NCBI GenBank assembly: GCA_946545035.1
Contig: CAMNND010000002.1
Location: 1 to 49,401 of the forward strand
Direction of reading: 5' to 3'
DNA: 49,401 nucleotides
From: an uncultured Clostridium sp.
Lineage (GTDB): Bacteria > Bacillota > Clostridia > TANB77 > CAG-508
In this document: positions 16,169-25,478 of the stretch, in pieces
How the letters are laid out: every line of letters begins with the position of its first letter
Numbering within the stretch: the first letter of the stretch is position 1
Position numbers and translations under genes: made by a program
Notes under the pieces: model-generated
Told to the model about the DNA's origin: nothing
What the model saw: the letters and a program-made list of their open reading frames with translations, nothing else
Database searches by the model: none

Positions 16169-16948
16169 CTAATATATAGAAAATGCTTTCTTGGCATTCT
16201 CATATGTTATTCTTGCAACATCTTCAAGATTCATATTTTTTGAATTTGCTATTTTTTCAGCCACATACTTAATATTTCTTGAATCGTTTCTCTTGCCTCT
16301 ATTAGGCTCTGGTGATAAATATGGGCTATCCGTTTCTATTAGCTGATGATCAATTGGAATAATTCCAAGCATCTCATCTGCATTTTTTGAGTTCTTAAAT
16401 GTTATTGGACCTCCAAAAGAAATATAAAAATCTTTCTTTAATCCAGCCATTATTAAATCCTTATTTTGTGGACAACAATGGAATATACCAGGCTTCACAA
16501 AGTCTGTATTTGTTATTATATCTATTGTATCCATAATTGCATCTCTTGTATGTATTTGAATTGGCAAATTTAACTTGTTAGCAATTTCTATCTGTCTTTT
16601 AAAAGCTTCTAATTGTAGCTCTTTATTCTCTTTGTTCCAGTAGTAATCTAAACCAATTTCACCAATCGCAACAACCTTTTCACAAGTTATTGCTAATCTT
16701 TCAACTTCCTTTAGCTGCTCTTCAAGCTCTTCATGCGTTTCAGGAAGATCATTTGGAGAAATTCCACATGTTGTATAAATAAAATCATATTTTTGTGCAA
16801 GCTCAATTCCTTTTTTACTCGACTCTAGACTATAACCTGCACTAACGCATTTTGTAACTCCATCCTCATATATTGCTTTAATTATCTCATCTCTGTCTTC
16901 ATCGAACTTTTCATCATCGTAGTGAGCATGAGAATCAAATAGTTCCAT
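16169..16948 (-). CDS. tatD: TatD-family metal-dependent deoxyribonuclease
   Basis: A TIM-barrel amidohydrolase-fold nuclease with 3'-5' exonuclease activity in family members. Metal ligands are visible in DSHAHYDD (5-12), the Glu in IGEIGLDYYW, the His in LPIQIHTRDA, the His in GIFHCCPQ, and ETDSPYLSPEPNRGKRN. Length 259 aa is normal. AGGAGG overlaps the end of acpS, so acpS and tatD form an operon. The tatD-yabE order is conserved with Bacillus, though rnmV, ksgA and metG are not seen here. Confidence 0.93.
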   Translation of the reverse strand: MELFDSHAHYDDEKFDEDRDEIIKAIYEDGVTKCVSAGYSLESSKKGIELAQKYDFIYTTCGISPNDLPETHEELEEQLKEVERLAITCEKVVAIGEIGLDYYWNKENKELQLEAFKRQIEIANKLNLPIQIHTRDAIMDTIDIITNTDFVKPGIFHCCPQNKDLIMAGLKKDFYISFGGPITFKNSKNADEMLGIIPIDHQLIETDSPYLSPEPNRGKRNDSRNIKYVAEKIANSKNMNLEDVARITYENAKKAFSIY

Positions 16949-16957
16949 TTTTTCCTC

Positions 16958-17329
16958 CTAATTTGTTATCGTAACTAGAGCTGTTGCCATTGCATATTCT
17001 TTAACATGTGAAATACTTATGTCTATGCTCTCAATACGATTAACATTTTTAACATTTGCAAAAGGTCTTCCTGCGTCATTATTCAATACCTCAATATCAG
17101 TCCACTGTATATAGTACTTGTTTTCTAGAAGCTCTGATATTGCCTTAAAAACAGCTTCTTTTGCTGCGAATCTTGCGGCATAACTTTGATATTTGTTTTC
17201 TCCCTTACTTTCGCAATATTCTATTTCTTTATCAGTAAAGACTCTTCTTTTAAACTTTTCAGGATATTTAAGAAGAATTTTTTTTATCCTTTCCGTTTCT
17301 ATTATATCATTACCAATTTTTAAATTCAT
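16958..17329 (-). CDS. acpS: Holo-[acyl-carrier-protein] synthase AcpS
   Basis: It transfers 4'-phosphopantetheine from CoA to apo-ACP for fatty-acid synthesis. The metal-binding Asp is in IGNDIIE (D8), and the second motif is ARFAAKEAVFKAI with the catalytic Glu. RPFANV and SISHVKEYAMA complete the fold. GGAG precedes the ATG at 17329; the ATG at 17341 lacks a site. It is followed by tatD after 9 bases. A TGATATAAT extended -10 just upstream (about 17371) may be its promoter. Confidence 0.93.
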   Translation of the reverse strand: MNLKIGNDIIETERIKKILLKYPEKFKRRVFTDKEIEYCESKGENKYQSYAARFAAKEAVFKAISELLENKYYIQWTDIEVLNNDAGRPFANVKNVNRIESIDISISHVKEYAMATALVTITN

Positions 17330-17376
17330 TATTTTCTCCATTTTTTTATAAAAAGTTTTATTTGTTTTATTATATC

Positions 17377-17403
17377 AAAAAGTGGCCTCACAGGACCACT
17401 TTT
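17377..17403 (-). terminator. Terminator of the WG-repeat gene
   Basis: AAAAGTGG / CCACTTTT stem enclosing about 10 bases, ending in TTTTTG on the minus strand, directly after the stop codon. Confidence 0.7.
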
Positions 17404-17405
17404 AA

Positions 17406-18914
17406 TTATTCTTCTATAAAACATATAGTTTTTACATCTTCCATTGAATGCCATTTTCCGATAAATGTTACCTTAGATATATCAGAAATTTCGTATTTAG
17501 GCTCTACAACTGTATTTCCATATTGATCAATAACGCCCCATTTACCATCTTTTTTTACTGCAACATATCCGTAATCATTTTGCTCTGTAATATCTTCATA
17601 TTCATATTGAATTACTAGAGTTCCATCTCTATTTACTAATCCATACTTTCCATCATTTTTAGCAGCATATAATGTATGATTTGCATACGCATCTCTGTTA
17701 GATTTCTCTTCAAACTTAAAGTTATAGAATTTATATTCGTCATTAACTTTTGCTCTAATATATCCATCTAATACTTCTACATCTGTTCCAGTAACTTTTA
17801 CTTCATGATTTCTATCAATTAAATATGTATTGTTATCATCAGCTTTTTTGCAGAATAAACAACCTGCTTTTTCATTAAATATAATAGATGTATATTCAAA
17901 AGGAACAAGCACTTCACCAGTTGAATTTATCACACCATATTTTTCATCTTTTTTAGCAATATAGTTATCTGTATATGCAAACTCTATTGATTGATATTCT
18001 GCTTTAACTTTTTCTGATTTATCAGTTCCAAATATTCCATATTTATCTCCTGTTTTTGCAACTATAATGTCAGAGCTTAGATATGTAATATCGTCGTAGT
18101 CGATTTCTAATGTCTTATCTCCTGCTTTATTTGTTATTTTCCACTTTCCATCTTCTTTAACGACGTACATATCATTTCCACAAACATGTTTTATTTCTTC
18201 ATATTTGCATTCTAATAATTGTTCCTTATTAACAGAAATTGCACCGTATTTTCCATCTTTTTTGACAATATATCCATCTGTATAGTTCTTTGTTAAAGCT
18301 TCAACGCTTTCATATTCACATTCAACAATAACATCACCTTGATTGTTAGCTAAACCAACTTTTCCATCTTTTTGTATAAGCAAACTATCCTTTATTCCTT
18401 TTATGACTTCTATCTTATCGTACGTACATGCAGCAAGCTCTTTCCCATCTAAATCAATTAAACCATATTTTCCATCTTTAGATACTCTTAAAACATTACT
18501 TTCAAACCATATATTATTGTTTGAATCAACATTATCAATTACTTCAACAGTAGCATAATCAGTAAATAATTGAGAATTATTTGCATTAATAACTTTAGTC
18601 TTTACTGTACTATTATCTTCACTTAATTCGTTACAAATAAATACTTCTTTTTTGTTATCAGGAATGACAATCATTAAACTATATTCTGGTTCAATAACTA
18701 TTTCCCCTTTGGAATTAATTACTCCCCATTTATCATTTTGAAGCATTGTATAATAAGCTACTTCTGTAAAATAATTAGCTGCTTGCTCTTTTTTCTTTGT
18801 TAGATTTTTTATTCCAATTATAAATAATATAATAACTGCTACAACAGCAATTGCAGCAAATACCTTTTTCAAATTTAACTTTTGTTCATCATTATATCTT
18901 TTACCCCTACTCAT
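17406..18914 (-). CDS. WG-repeat membrane protein
   Basis: It has a short basic N-terminus, one membrane segment (about 17-38), then about ten WG beta repeats of the form KYG(L/V)I(N/D)xxGxxVxxxxYxxI, for example KWGVINSKGEIVIEPEY near the start and KWGVIDQYGNTVVEPKY near the end. WG repeats form a beta-propeller or solenoid surface; their molecular role is mostly unknown. The orientation suggests an extracellular repeat domain anchored by the N-terminal segment. Own promoter (18944-18972) and terminator; not part of an operon. Confidence 0.85.
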   Translation of the reverse strand: MSRGKRYNDEQKLNLKKVFAAIAVVAVIILFIIGIKNLTKKKEQAANYFTEVAYYTMLQNDKWGVINSKGEIVIEPEYSLMIVIPDNKKEVFICNELSEDNSTVKTKVINANNSQLFTDYATVEVIDNVDSNNNIWFESNVLRVSKDGKYGLIDLDGKELAACTYDKIEVIKGIKDSLLIQKDGKVGLANNQGDVIVECEYESVEALTKNYTDGYIVKKDGKYGAISVNKEQLLECKYEEIKHVCGNDMYVVKEDGKWKITNKAGDKTLEIDYDDITYLSSDIIVAKTGDKYGIFGTDKSEKVKAEYQSIEFAYTDNYIAKKDEKYGVINSTGEVLVPFEYTSIIFNEKAGCLFCKKADDNNTYLIDRNHEVKVTGTDVEVLDGYIRAKVNDEYKFYNFKFEEKSNRDAYANHTLYAAKNDGKYGLVNRDGTLVIQYEYEDITEQNDYGYVAVKKDGKWGVIDQYGNTVVEPKYEISDISKVTFIGKWHSMEDVKTICFIEE

Positions 18915-18943
18915 TAATATCCTCCATTAATAAATTCGTGTAT

Positions 18944-18972
18944 ACTATATCATTTTTATAGCCAAATTACAA
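18944..18972 (-). promoter_or_regulatory. Sigma-A promoter of the WG-repeat gene
   Basis: TTGTAA (18967-18972), 17 bases, TATAGT (18944-18949) on the minus strand, 30 bases before the start codon. Confidence 0.65.
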
Positions 18973-19021
18973 GATTTTGCAGACAAAAAGCTTGATTTTT
19001 CGGTACTTTTAACAATATAAA

Positions 19022-19080
19022 AAGAAAAACCGTAGGAGAAAAATTTTAATATAATCATTCCTCATCCTTTGGTTTTTCTT
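19022..19080 (-). terminator. Terminator of the YdjHI-like operon
   Basis: AAGAAAAACC (19022-19031) pairs with GGTTTTTCTT (19071-19080), extended by AGGA/TCCT. The loop is large (about 25 bases) and a T run follows on the minus strand. Confidence 0.5.
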
Positions 19081-19096
19081 CGTTATGTTTTATTTA

Positions 19097-20335
19097 CTAT
19101 CCTTCTATCTTAGTTCCACATTCTGGGCAGAATTTAGCTCCATCTTTAACTTCTTTTCCACAATTTGTACAGAATTTCTTAGCTGGTGCTTCTGGTCTTT
19201 TAGTTCCACATTCTGGACAGAATTTACCACTTACTGTGTTGTGACATTGTGGACATTCCCAAGTATCAGCTTTTGCTTCAGTTGCAGCTACTGCTCCAGC
19301 TTGTGCATTATTTCCACCTACTGGTGGTACTTGATAATTTTGAGCATTTTGAGCTTGTTGCCATGGTCCTTGAGCTGCTCCTCCAACCATTCCACCTGTA
19401 GACATATTCATCATTCCAATTCCCATGAATCCGTTCATTGCACCTGCTGAATTCTTAGCAGCATCTTGAACAGCTTTTCCATATGAATTAACTAATGTAC
19501 CTTGTTGTGTATAAGCATCTCCTCCAAGCTCGTATGTATCGATCTTTTCTTCTGATTTTTCATCAAATGTAACGCTTTCAACAACAAATGATTCAAGAGC
19601 AACACCTCTTTTTCTAATTGGCTCGTCAAATACATTTTCTTCCATCATAGCTCTAATTTCATCGGTTTTATTTGGTATATCCATAGCATTTACTCTGTAT
19701 TCATCACTACCCAAGCTGTTTGTAATGTTTGAAAATGCTCCAATAACTTCTGATTTTATTTGTGCATTTAGTAAGTCTTTTTTATATACGTCTGCTGTAC
19801 CAGCAATCTGTGACATAAATAAGAATGGATCGTTAATTTTGAATGTATATGTACCAAAACATCTAATTCCAACTTTCATTCCCATTAATGATTGAGTTCT
19901 TGGGTTCATAACTGCATGTTCCCAATCTCTGTATATAATTGGATTTGGTGTCCCAAATTTATTATCAATGATTTCTTTTGTATTAATGAAGAATACAGCT
20001 TGTTGCTTAGCACTTGCTCCATTATATGTGAATCTTTGCCACATTTCTTTAAACATTCCACCAAATTGTCCAGCAAATAGTGATGGTGAAGATGAACTAT
20101 CAAATGTATATGCTCCATCTTCTGCAGTAGCATCTAGAACTCTACCATTATCAAAAATAATAGCACATTGTCCTGGTGCAACAATAATTGTACTTCCAGC
20201 TGTAATAACACCTGTTGGTGTTGTTTTCTTAACCATTAAGATATCATTTCCCATATCTTCACATCTGATTGCTTCCTTCCATTGATCATGTAATGTTGAT
20301 CCAACTGCCCCAACGGCTGCTTTAATTAAACCCAT
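19097..20335 (-). CDS. ydjI: YdjI-like SPFH-domain protein with C-terminal zinc ribbons
   Basis: Residues about 1-300 form an SPFH/band-7-like (virion core type) domain: an N-terminal MGLIKAAVGAVGSTLHDQWKE and the conserved GTYTFKINDPFLFM. A Gly/Met/Gln-rich linker follows. Two zinc ribbons end the chain: CPQC...CPEC (about 343-362) and CTNC...CPEC (about 386-408). In Bacillus subtilis YdjI and its partners recruit the phage-shock protein PspA to the membrane; that role here is inferred. It follows the YdjH-like gene by 13 bases. No pspA/liaH homologue is in the window. Confidence 0.85.
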   Translation of the reverse strand: MGLIKAAVGAVGSTLHDQWKEAIRCEDMGNDILMVKKTTPTGVITAGSTIIVAPGQCAIIFDNGRVLDATAEDGAYTFDSSSSPSLFAGQFGGMFKEMWQRFTYNGASAKQQAVFFINTKEIIDNKFGTPNPIIYRDWEHAVMNPRTQSLMGMKVGIRCFGTYTFKINDPFLFMSQIAGTADVYKKDLLNAQIKSEVIGAFSNITNSLGSDEYRVNAMDIPNKTDEIRAMMEENVFDEPIRKRGVALESFVVESVTFDEKSEEKIDTYELGGDAYTQQGTLVNSYGKAVQDAAKNSAGAMNGFMGIGMMNMSTGGMVGGAAQGPWQQAQNAQNYQVPPVGGNNAQAGAVAATEAKADTWECPQCHNTVSGKFCPECGTKRPEAPAKKFCTNCGKEVKDGAKFCPECGTKIEG

Positions 20336-20348
20336 AATAATATACCTC

Positions 20349-21110
20349 CTAATTATTATAATCTTCTTTAAATGAGCTCATTTTCCATGCTCTCAAATTT
20401 ATTCTTTCTACCGGTGCCATACAATATTCACAATGGCTATCACCTAAGTTTGTAATTGGTGCTCCACAATTTTTGCAATGAACAGAAATTGCAAGTTGCT
20501 TATCATCAAACTTTGATTCATCGTACACATATACAAACTCTGTTGTATATCTTGTTTGTTTTTTTAAATCCGAATATGATTTCTTATCTTTACGATTTGA
20601 ATCATAATAATAACCTAGTGATGTAGACAGCCTTATAGTTGCTTTACCATCATCTTTTGTATATGAACTTATAGCACTTCTGTTGAATTCAATGTTATCA
20701 AACTTTTCATCTATTTGATTGGATTTCATATCTTCAATTGTTTCTCTTACCTTTGGCTCAATATAAATTAAATCCGGATCTGCATCTATTTCTGATATGT
20801 CTTTTGCCTCGATTCCATTAAGAATTTTCCTAATATTTTTTTCATTAATTGAGAATAATAAATCTCTATTAAACTCTGGAAAATCCCTTAATATTCTTGG
20901 TTCAAGCATGCTAGTTAACCCTGAAATACTTTTTACTCTTGTATACTCATCTCTCGCAATTTCTTTGGCATGAGTAAAAGCATTCTTTAGCTCCCCCATT
21001 TGTGCAGCACCAACTGAAGCTCTAAGTTTAAAATAAATTACTGCAATAAAAACAATAATTGCTAATATTATTCCAATAAATCCTCCTAAAATAGAAATAA
21101 AAAAATTCAT
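20349..21110 (-). CDS. ydjH: YdjH-like membrane protein with zinc ribbon
   Basis: It has an N-terminal membrane segment (about 5-27) and a soluble domain. A C-terminal CKNCGAP...CEYCMAP motif (about 211-235) looks like a four-Cys zinc ribbon. Length (253 aa), topology and position before a YdjI-like gene match the YdjH component of the YdjGHI/PspA system of Bacillus. That assignment is by context; the sequence was not compared directly. A near-consensus promoter lies at 21139-21167 and GGAG at the start. Confidence 0.6.
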   Translation of the reverse strand: MNFFISILGGFIGIILAIIVFIAVIYFKLRASVGAAQMGELKNAFTHAKEIARDEYTRVKSISGLTSMLEPRILRDFPEFNRDLLFSINEKNIRKILNGIEAKDISEIDADPDLIYIEPKVRETIEDMKSNQIDEKFDNIEFNRSAISSYTKDDGKATIRLSTSLGYYYDSNRKDKKSYSDLKKQTRYTTEFVYVYDESKFDDKQLAISVHCKNCGAPITNLGDSHCEYCMAPVERINLRAWKMSSFKEDYNN

Positions 21111-21138
21111 AACTCTCCTTTCAAATCAGCTCCACTTA

Positions 21139-21167
21139 ATATTACATTTAAAGTCTTATTTTGTCAA
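21139..21167 (-). promoter_or_regulatory. Promoter of the YdjHI-like operon
   Basis: TTGACA (21162-21167), 17 bases, TAATAT (21139-21144) on the minus strand. Confidence 0.7.
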
Positions 21168-21184
21168 TATTCCGCCATAAAAAA

Positions 21185-21213
21185 AGGAGTCCGTAGTTCT
21201 TACGCACTCCTTA
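21185..21213 (-). terminator. Terminator of the MPQTG protein gene
   Basis: A 12-bp stem with one C-C mismatch (21185-21196 with 21202-21213), followed on the minus strand by T6. Confidence 0.8.
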
Positions 21214-21223
21214 ATTATATTCA

Positions 21224-22306
21224 TTATTTGGTTGTTTTATATTTGTAAAATGAAACAGCTGATATTGTAGAGAAAACAATAATTCCTAGAATAGTTCCAA
21301 AATCATTTTCACCTGTTTGTGGCATAGTATCATCTGCTGTTGATGTTGAAGCAACTTTCTCTATTTCTTCAAAATCTGAAGTGTCAATAGAATCCTTATC
21401 TCCATTAGATACTTTATTTGCATTATTAGAATAATTACTATTACTTACATTGTTTGAGCTACTTGTTGTACTTTGAGATGCAGTTCCATTTGATGATGGT
21501 GCAACGTTATTATCATTGTTATTATTTTGTTTATTGTTGTTTTCATTGCTTACTGTAGGAACTTCTTCAATTGTTTGAAAATCATTTGATTCTGGCTCTT
21601 TATTATTATCTACGACTAATTGATCTTTTTGATTTTCACTTACTTGATTATTTTCTTGCTCTACAGGTTTGGCTTCTGGTTGCTTTTCTTCTACTGGAGT
21701 ATCTTGAGCAGGCTCTTGTGTTTGCTCCTCAACTTTTTCTTGTGGTTGAGTCTCTTGAGGCTCCTCAACTGGTTTATTTTCCTCTACTGGCTCATTCTTA
21801 TTATCCGTTGTATTTTCAACAACTTGTCCATTTTCCCCTTCACCTTCAACTGTCATCTTATGGCCTTCATCAGAATTATTTTCTTGATTAGTGTTTCCAT
21901 TGTTAGTGTCAGATTTTCCGGGATTACAATCTATATAATCACATAAACTACAGTTTCCAATTGATACATAAAAAACTACATATCTTTTATCGACGTTTGG
22001 AACTACAGCTGTATATTTATCATCTTCAGACTTATCTAAGTTTATTGTAGATCCAGAATCTCTTGTTTGTGCTAGTATATCATCTGACGTCAAAACATCA
22101 TCTGTTATTAAATACTTACAAACAATTCCTGTATATACATCTGAATTAACTGTGATATTTGCAGTTACTTCTGCATTTTCATAATGCATGCTTATCTCTA
22201 TACTTTCTTTTTCATTTGCAACTGTTCTAATTGGTAACAAAATGCTTAACATTAGTACACATGCTATTGTTAATGAGCAAATTGAAATCATCTTATATTT
22301 GTTCAT
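21224..22306 (-). CDS. Sortase-anchored (MPQTG) wall protein
   Basis: A secreted surface protein of about 360 residues. A signal peptide (about 1-31, ending near VANEK) is followed by a small folded domain (about 30-130) with a CSLCDYIDC cluster. Next comes a long Pro/Glu/Gln- and Asn/Ser-rich spacer and a C-terminal sorting signal: MPQTG (328-332), hydrophobic stretch, KYKTTK tail. An upstream in-frame ATG at 22378 lies in the promoter; GAGGAGG five bases before ATG 22306 fixes the start. The ligand or function is unknown. The class B sortase at 3197 is the only sortase in view, but an MPQTG motif is more typical of class A, so another enzyme may anchor it. Confidence 0.8.
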   Translation of the reverse strand: MNKYKMISICSLTIACVLMLSILLPIRTVANEKESIEISMHYENAEVTANITVNSDVYTGIVCKYLITDDVLTSDDILAQTRDSGSTINLDKSEDDKYTAVVPNVDKRYVVFYVSIGNCSLCDYIDCNPGKSDTNNGNTNQENNSDEGHKMTVEGEGENGQVVENTTDNKNEPVEENKPVEEPQETQPQEKVEEQTQEPAQDTPVEEKQPEAKPVEQENNQVSENQKDQLVVDNNKEPESNDFQTIEEVPTVSNENNNKQNNNNDNNVAPSSNGTASQSTTSSSNNVSNSNYSNNANKVSNGDKDSIDTSDFEEIEKVASTSTADDTMPQTGENDFGTILGIIVFSTISAVSFYKYKTTK

Positions 22307-22349
22307 ACAATCCTCCTCTAAAATTTGATATTCTATCAATATGTGTACC

Positions 22350-22378
22350 ATTATATCACAGAAGTATTGATTTTTCAA
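22350..22378 (-). promoter_or_regulatory. Sigma-A promoter of the MPQTG protein gene
   Basis: TTGAAA (22373-22378), 17 bases, TATAAT (22350-22355) with TG extension on the minus strand. Confidence 0.75.
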
Positions 22379-22396
22379 TGTTTTTTGATGTTTTTG

Positions 22397-24325
22397 CTAT
22401 AAATTAATCAAATTAAAGTCTATATTTAGGGCTTTTAAGACCTCTTCCTCTCTTTTTGTACAAGTAAATAGTATAATTTGATGTCTTTTACTGTAGTTTT
22501 CACTTAAATTCTTTAAAGTATCTTTTAATCTATTATTGTCAAAATAAGCAAATATTTCATCAAAAATGATAGGCATGCTCTCTTTAGAAATATCTTCAAT
22601 CATTGAAAGTCTAAATGCTAAATACAATTGCTCAATAGTTCCTTTACTCAACAGATTAGCGCTCTTATAATCACCATTTTCAAGTTCAACTAATATACCG
22701 TCATTTTCATTTATTACAATTCTTTTATATTTATTTTCTGTAATAAGAGCTATATTTCTAGATAAATTTTCAGTAAATCTAGGTGCTACATTATTTTTCA
22801 TTTTTTGATATGAAAGCTCTATTATTTCTTTAGCCATTTCAATTGCTTCGTTCTTTTTAACAAGGTCTGAGTATACTTCTTTATCTGCAAAGATTCTTTC
22901 TTCATTTGAAGCATATTCTTCAAGCCTTGGTAATATATTTTCTTTATCTAGATTTAACTTATGTAACTCCATATTCTTATCATTCATAAGTCTACTATTT
23001 TGGCTAATTTCATTTTCAATATTGTTTTGATTTATAAAATAATTCATACTAGATGGATCAATCCTATTTGAATACTCATTTCTTAATATATTTATGCTAT
23101 CATCTAAATCTTTCATTATCTCATTTTTAATGCTTTCTGCTTCATTAATTTGCTCTTTCTGACTTTTTTCTAATAATTGAATTTGAGCATCTATTTCGAA
23201 TATTTTTTTCTCAATATTTCTATTATAGTTTAGTATTTCCTCCTGCTCTTTGCTTCTTTTTTGATTATATGTATTAACCTTTTTTACTTTTGTATAAAGC
23301 AAAATTAAACAAATAATGCCAATAATTAAAATAATAAATGAAAAGCTTTTTTGAGTTATAAAATATAAAGCTAAAGTTAATATAATGCTTATAAGTACTA
23401 CTGTAATATATGGTATTGCATTAACTTTTTCTTTTTTTACTTTTGAAATATTCTTCAGCTCTTTATTTATTCTTTCTTTTTCTTGCATTAAATTTTGAAT
23501 TTTTTCTTCAAGCTCATCAATCTTACTTTCATTATATTTAAGTTTGCTTTCTTCAATATTTTTTCTTTGATTAATATTTTGAAGTCTATTTAAAAACTGA
23601 CTTTTAGATTCGCTCTTACTTAGCTCTTCTTCTAATCTAGATTTTCTTTCTTCAATATCATACTTCAGCTCTTCATATTTACTTAGCTCTTCGTTAATCT
23701 CTGTCAAATTTTGTATTTCGTTTGTTACAATATTAATTGGTTTTCCTTGGCTCCTGCTGGTTCCTATTTCTTCCAATTGTCTTTTATTTAACTTTTCAAT
23801 CGCTTTTTTATATGATATTCCTTCATCACCAGATGATGATGTATTTGCTATTTTTTGCAACAATATATTTTGCGTTTGGTTATCGATCTCAGCAGCATTT
23901 TGAAAAGAAACAACTGTTGATGTAAAAGTAGCTTCATCAACCCCCGTTTGCTCATAAAAGAACTGACTGCCTGATGTTTTATCTATGGAAAAGTCCTTGC
24001 TAACGTCCTCCATATTTTTATCGTAAATTTTAACATTTTTTTTCCCAAACTCTCTAAAGACCTCAAAATTTTCATTATTATCTAATGTATATGAAATCTT
24101 ACCGGAAAACTCTTCGCTATCCCACGGTTTAAACCTATCATAGTCCGATATATCTTTACCTCTTTTATTTTTTGATGTACCATATAATAAATTTACAATA
24201 CTATTAAGTAATGTAGATTTTCCTCTTTCATTCTCTCCATATATTACGTTTATACCATCCTTTAATGTAATATCTTTATTCTTTAATTTTCCATAAGAGT
24301 TTATTTTTAAATTATTTATTCTCAA
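22397..24325 (-). CDS. yhaN: SbcC/YhaN-like AAA ATPase with mid-protein membrane hairpin
   Basis: An SMC/Rad50-type ATPase pairing with the nuclease YhaO. The Walker A motif is YGENERGKSTLL (29-40). Long coiled coils flank two predicted membrane segments (about 300-345) in the centre. The C-terminal half has a signature-like LLSKGTIEQLYLAFRLS and a Walker B, MPIIFDEIFAYFD. The start codon is TTG (24323-24325), seven bases after GAGGTG. It lies 20 bases after yhaO. At 642 residues it is short for SbcC. The central membrane hairpin suggests a membrane-tethered complex. Likely SOS-inducible with yhaO. Confidence 0.85.
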   Translation of the reverse strand: MRINNLKINSYGKLKNKDITLKDGINVIYGENERGKSTLLNSIVNLLYGTSKNKRGKDISDYDRFKPWDSEEFSGKISYTLDNNENFEVFREFGKKNVKIYDKNMEDVSKDFSIDKTSGSQFFYEQTGVDEATFTSTVVSFQNAAEIDNQTQNILLQKIANTSSSGDEGISYKKAIEKLNKRQLEEIGTSRSQGKPINIVTNEIQNLTEINEELSKYEELKYDIEERKSRLEEELSKSESKSQFLNRLQNINQRKNIEESKLKYNESKIDELEEKIQNLMQEKERINKELKNISKVKKEKVNAIPYITVVLISIILTLALYFITQKSFSFIILIIGIICLILLYTKVKKVNTYNQKRSKEQEEILNYNRNIEKKIFEIDAQIQLLEKSQKEQINEAESIKNEIMKDLDDSINILRNEYSNRIDPSSMNYFINQNNIENEISQNSRLMNDKNMELHKLNLDKENILPRLEEYASNEERIFADKEVYSDLVKKNEAIEMAKEIIELSYQKMKNNVAPRFTENLSRNIALITENKYKRIVINENDGILVELENGDYKSANLLSKGTIEQLYLAFRLSMIEDISKESMPIIFDEIFAYFDNNRLKDTLKNLSENYSKRHQIILFTCTKREEEVLKALNIDFNLINL

Positions 24326-24345
24326 GTATATACACCTCTCGTATC

Positions 24346-25416
24346 TTATTTTTCCAGTATATCAAGCCCAATTTCTAGTGCTTTTTCAACTGTTTCTTTG
24401 TCATATGTATCATCTTCAAGTCTATCTAAAATTTCTTTAACGAACAATCCTTTTAAATTATTACTTTTAGCAAGCTCTTCGAGATTATATGAAATTTTGC
24501 TATTGTCTTTTATTTTAATAACATTATTTTGCAAAATCATCTTTTTCAAGTTATATAAATCTATCTCAAAATTTTTATTTCCAACTAAATATATTTCATA
24601 AAACTTATTACTATCTAGTATCAGATTATTGATTGTATCAGCAATAGTCTCAACAGATTCAAGCTCAGATATATCGAGTTCATTAATTTTAAACTCACCC
24701 TCATCTAATGGAATAAACTCCGTTTTTAACTTTTTATCAGAAAATTCACCTACAACCATTCCATGTCTTCCAAGTTCATCAAATCCCATTGAAATAGTAG
24801 ATCCAGGATACACTATCGTCTCATTTTCTGTGTAATTTGATTTATGAATATGTCCTAATGCAACATAATCAAAACCTATATTCTCCAAAGTCCTTTTTGA
24901 AACAGCATTATATTGCAAATCAACATTATTTGTTCCGTCCAGAGATGCATGAGTTATCAAAATATTAATTTTATTTTTGTCTTCTAATTCTAAAGACTCG
25001 ATTTCTGGATTAGTATAATAAAAATCATCAAATCCATATCCATAAATATTAATGTTTCCATCATTAACACATGATATTTTTGAATTAAAAATATGAACAT
25101 TATCATTCCATTTATACTTATTATAAAATGAGTTTTTAATTAATGGATCATGATTACCTGGAGTTATAAATATTTTTGTCTGTTCGATTTCTTTAAACAA
25201 TTTATTAATGTATTCAATCGTGCTTTCTCTTATATATTTATGCTCATAAAAATCTCCTGCTATAAATAAATAATCCACATTATTTTCTTTTATATATTCA
25301 ATTATTTTCTTTAGAGCTTTCCTCTGCTCAAGTCTTCTGCTATTACCTAATTCAGTATTACTGATTTGCGCAAAAGACGTATCAAAATGCATATCTGCAA
25401 TATGTACAAATTTCAT
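24346..25416 (-). CDS. yhaO: SbcD/YhaO-like metallophosphoesterase (DNA exonuclease)
   Basis: A calcineurin-like Mn-dependent nuclease subunit. The five motifs are visible: DMHFD (8-12), GDFYEH, GNHD, THASLD and GHIH. The protein has about 356 residues. A TTG at 25422 is also in frame, but GAGAGG is eight bases before ATG 25416. First gene of the yhaO-yhaN operon, behind a promoter (25442-25470) and a LexA-like box (25479-25492). By analogy with SbcCD/Mre11-Rad50 it processes DNA ends or hairpins. Confidence 0.88.
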   Translation of the reverse strand: MKFVHIADMHFDTSFAQISNTELGNSRRLEQRKALKKIIEYIKENNVDYLFIAGDFYEHKYIRESTIEYINKLFKEIEQTKIFITPGNHDPLIKNSFYNKYKWNDNVHIFNSKISCVNDGNINIYGYGFDDFYYTNPEIESLELEDKNKINILITHASLDGTNNVDLQYNAVSKRTLENIGFDYVALGHIHKSNYTENETIVYPGSTISMGFDELGRHGMVVGEFSDKKLKTEFIPLDEGEFKINELDISELESVETIADTINNLILDSNKFYEIYLVGNKNFEIDLYNLKKMILQNNVIKIKDNSKISYNLEELAKSNNLKGLFVKEILDRLEDDTYDKETVEKALEIGLDILEK

Positions 25417-25441
25417 AAACAAAACCTCTCTTATTCTTAAA

Positions 25442-25470
25442 TTTATATCATACGCTTTTTTTTAAGTCAA
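25442..25470 (-). promoter_or_regulatory. Promoter of yhaO-yhaN
   Basis: TTGACT (25465-25470), 17 bases, TATAAA (25442-25447) with TG extension on the minus strand. Confidence 0.7.
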
Positions 25471-25478
25471 TAATTTTA

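Noticed and set aside
21590..21850. Repetitive stretch as tandem DNA repeat or CRISPR
   Set aside because: It encodes the Pro/Glu/Gln spacer of the MPQTG protein; there are no regularly spaced identical repeats.
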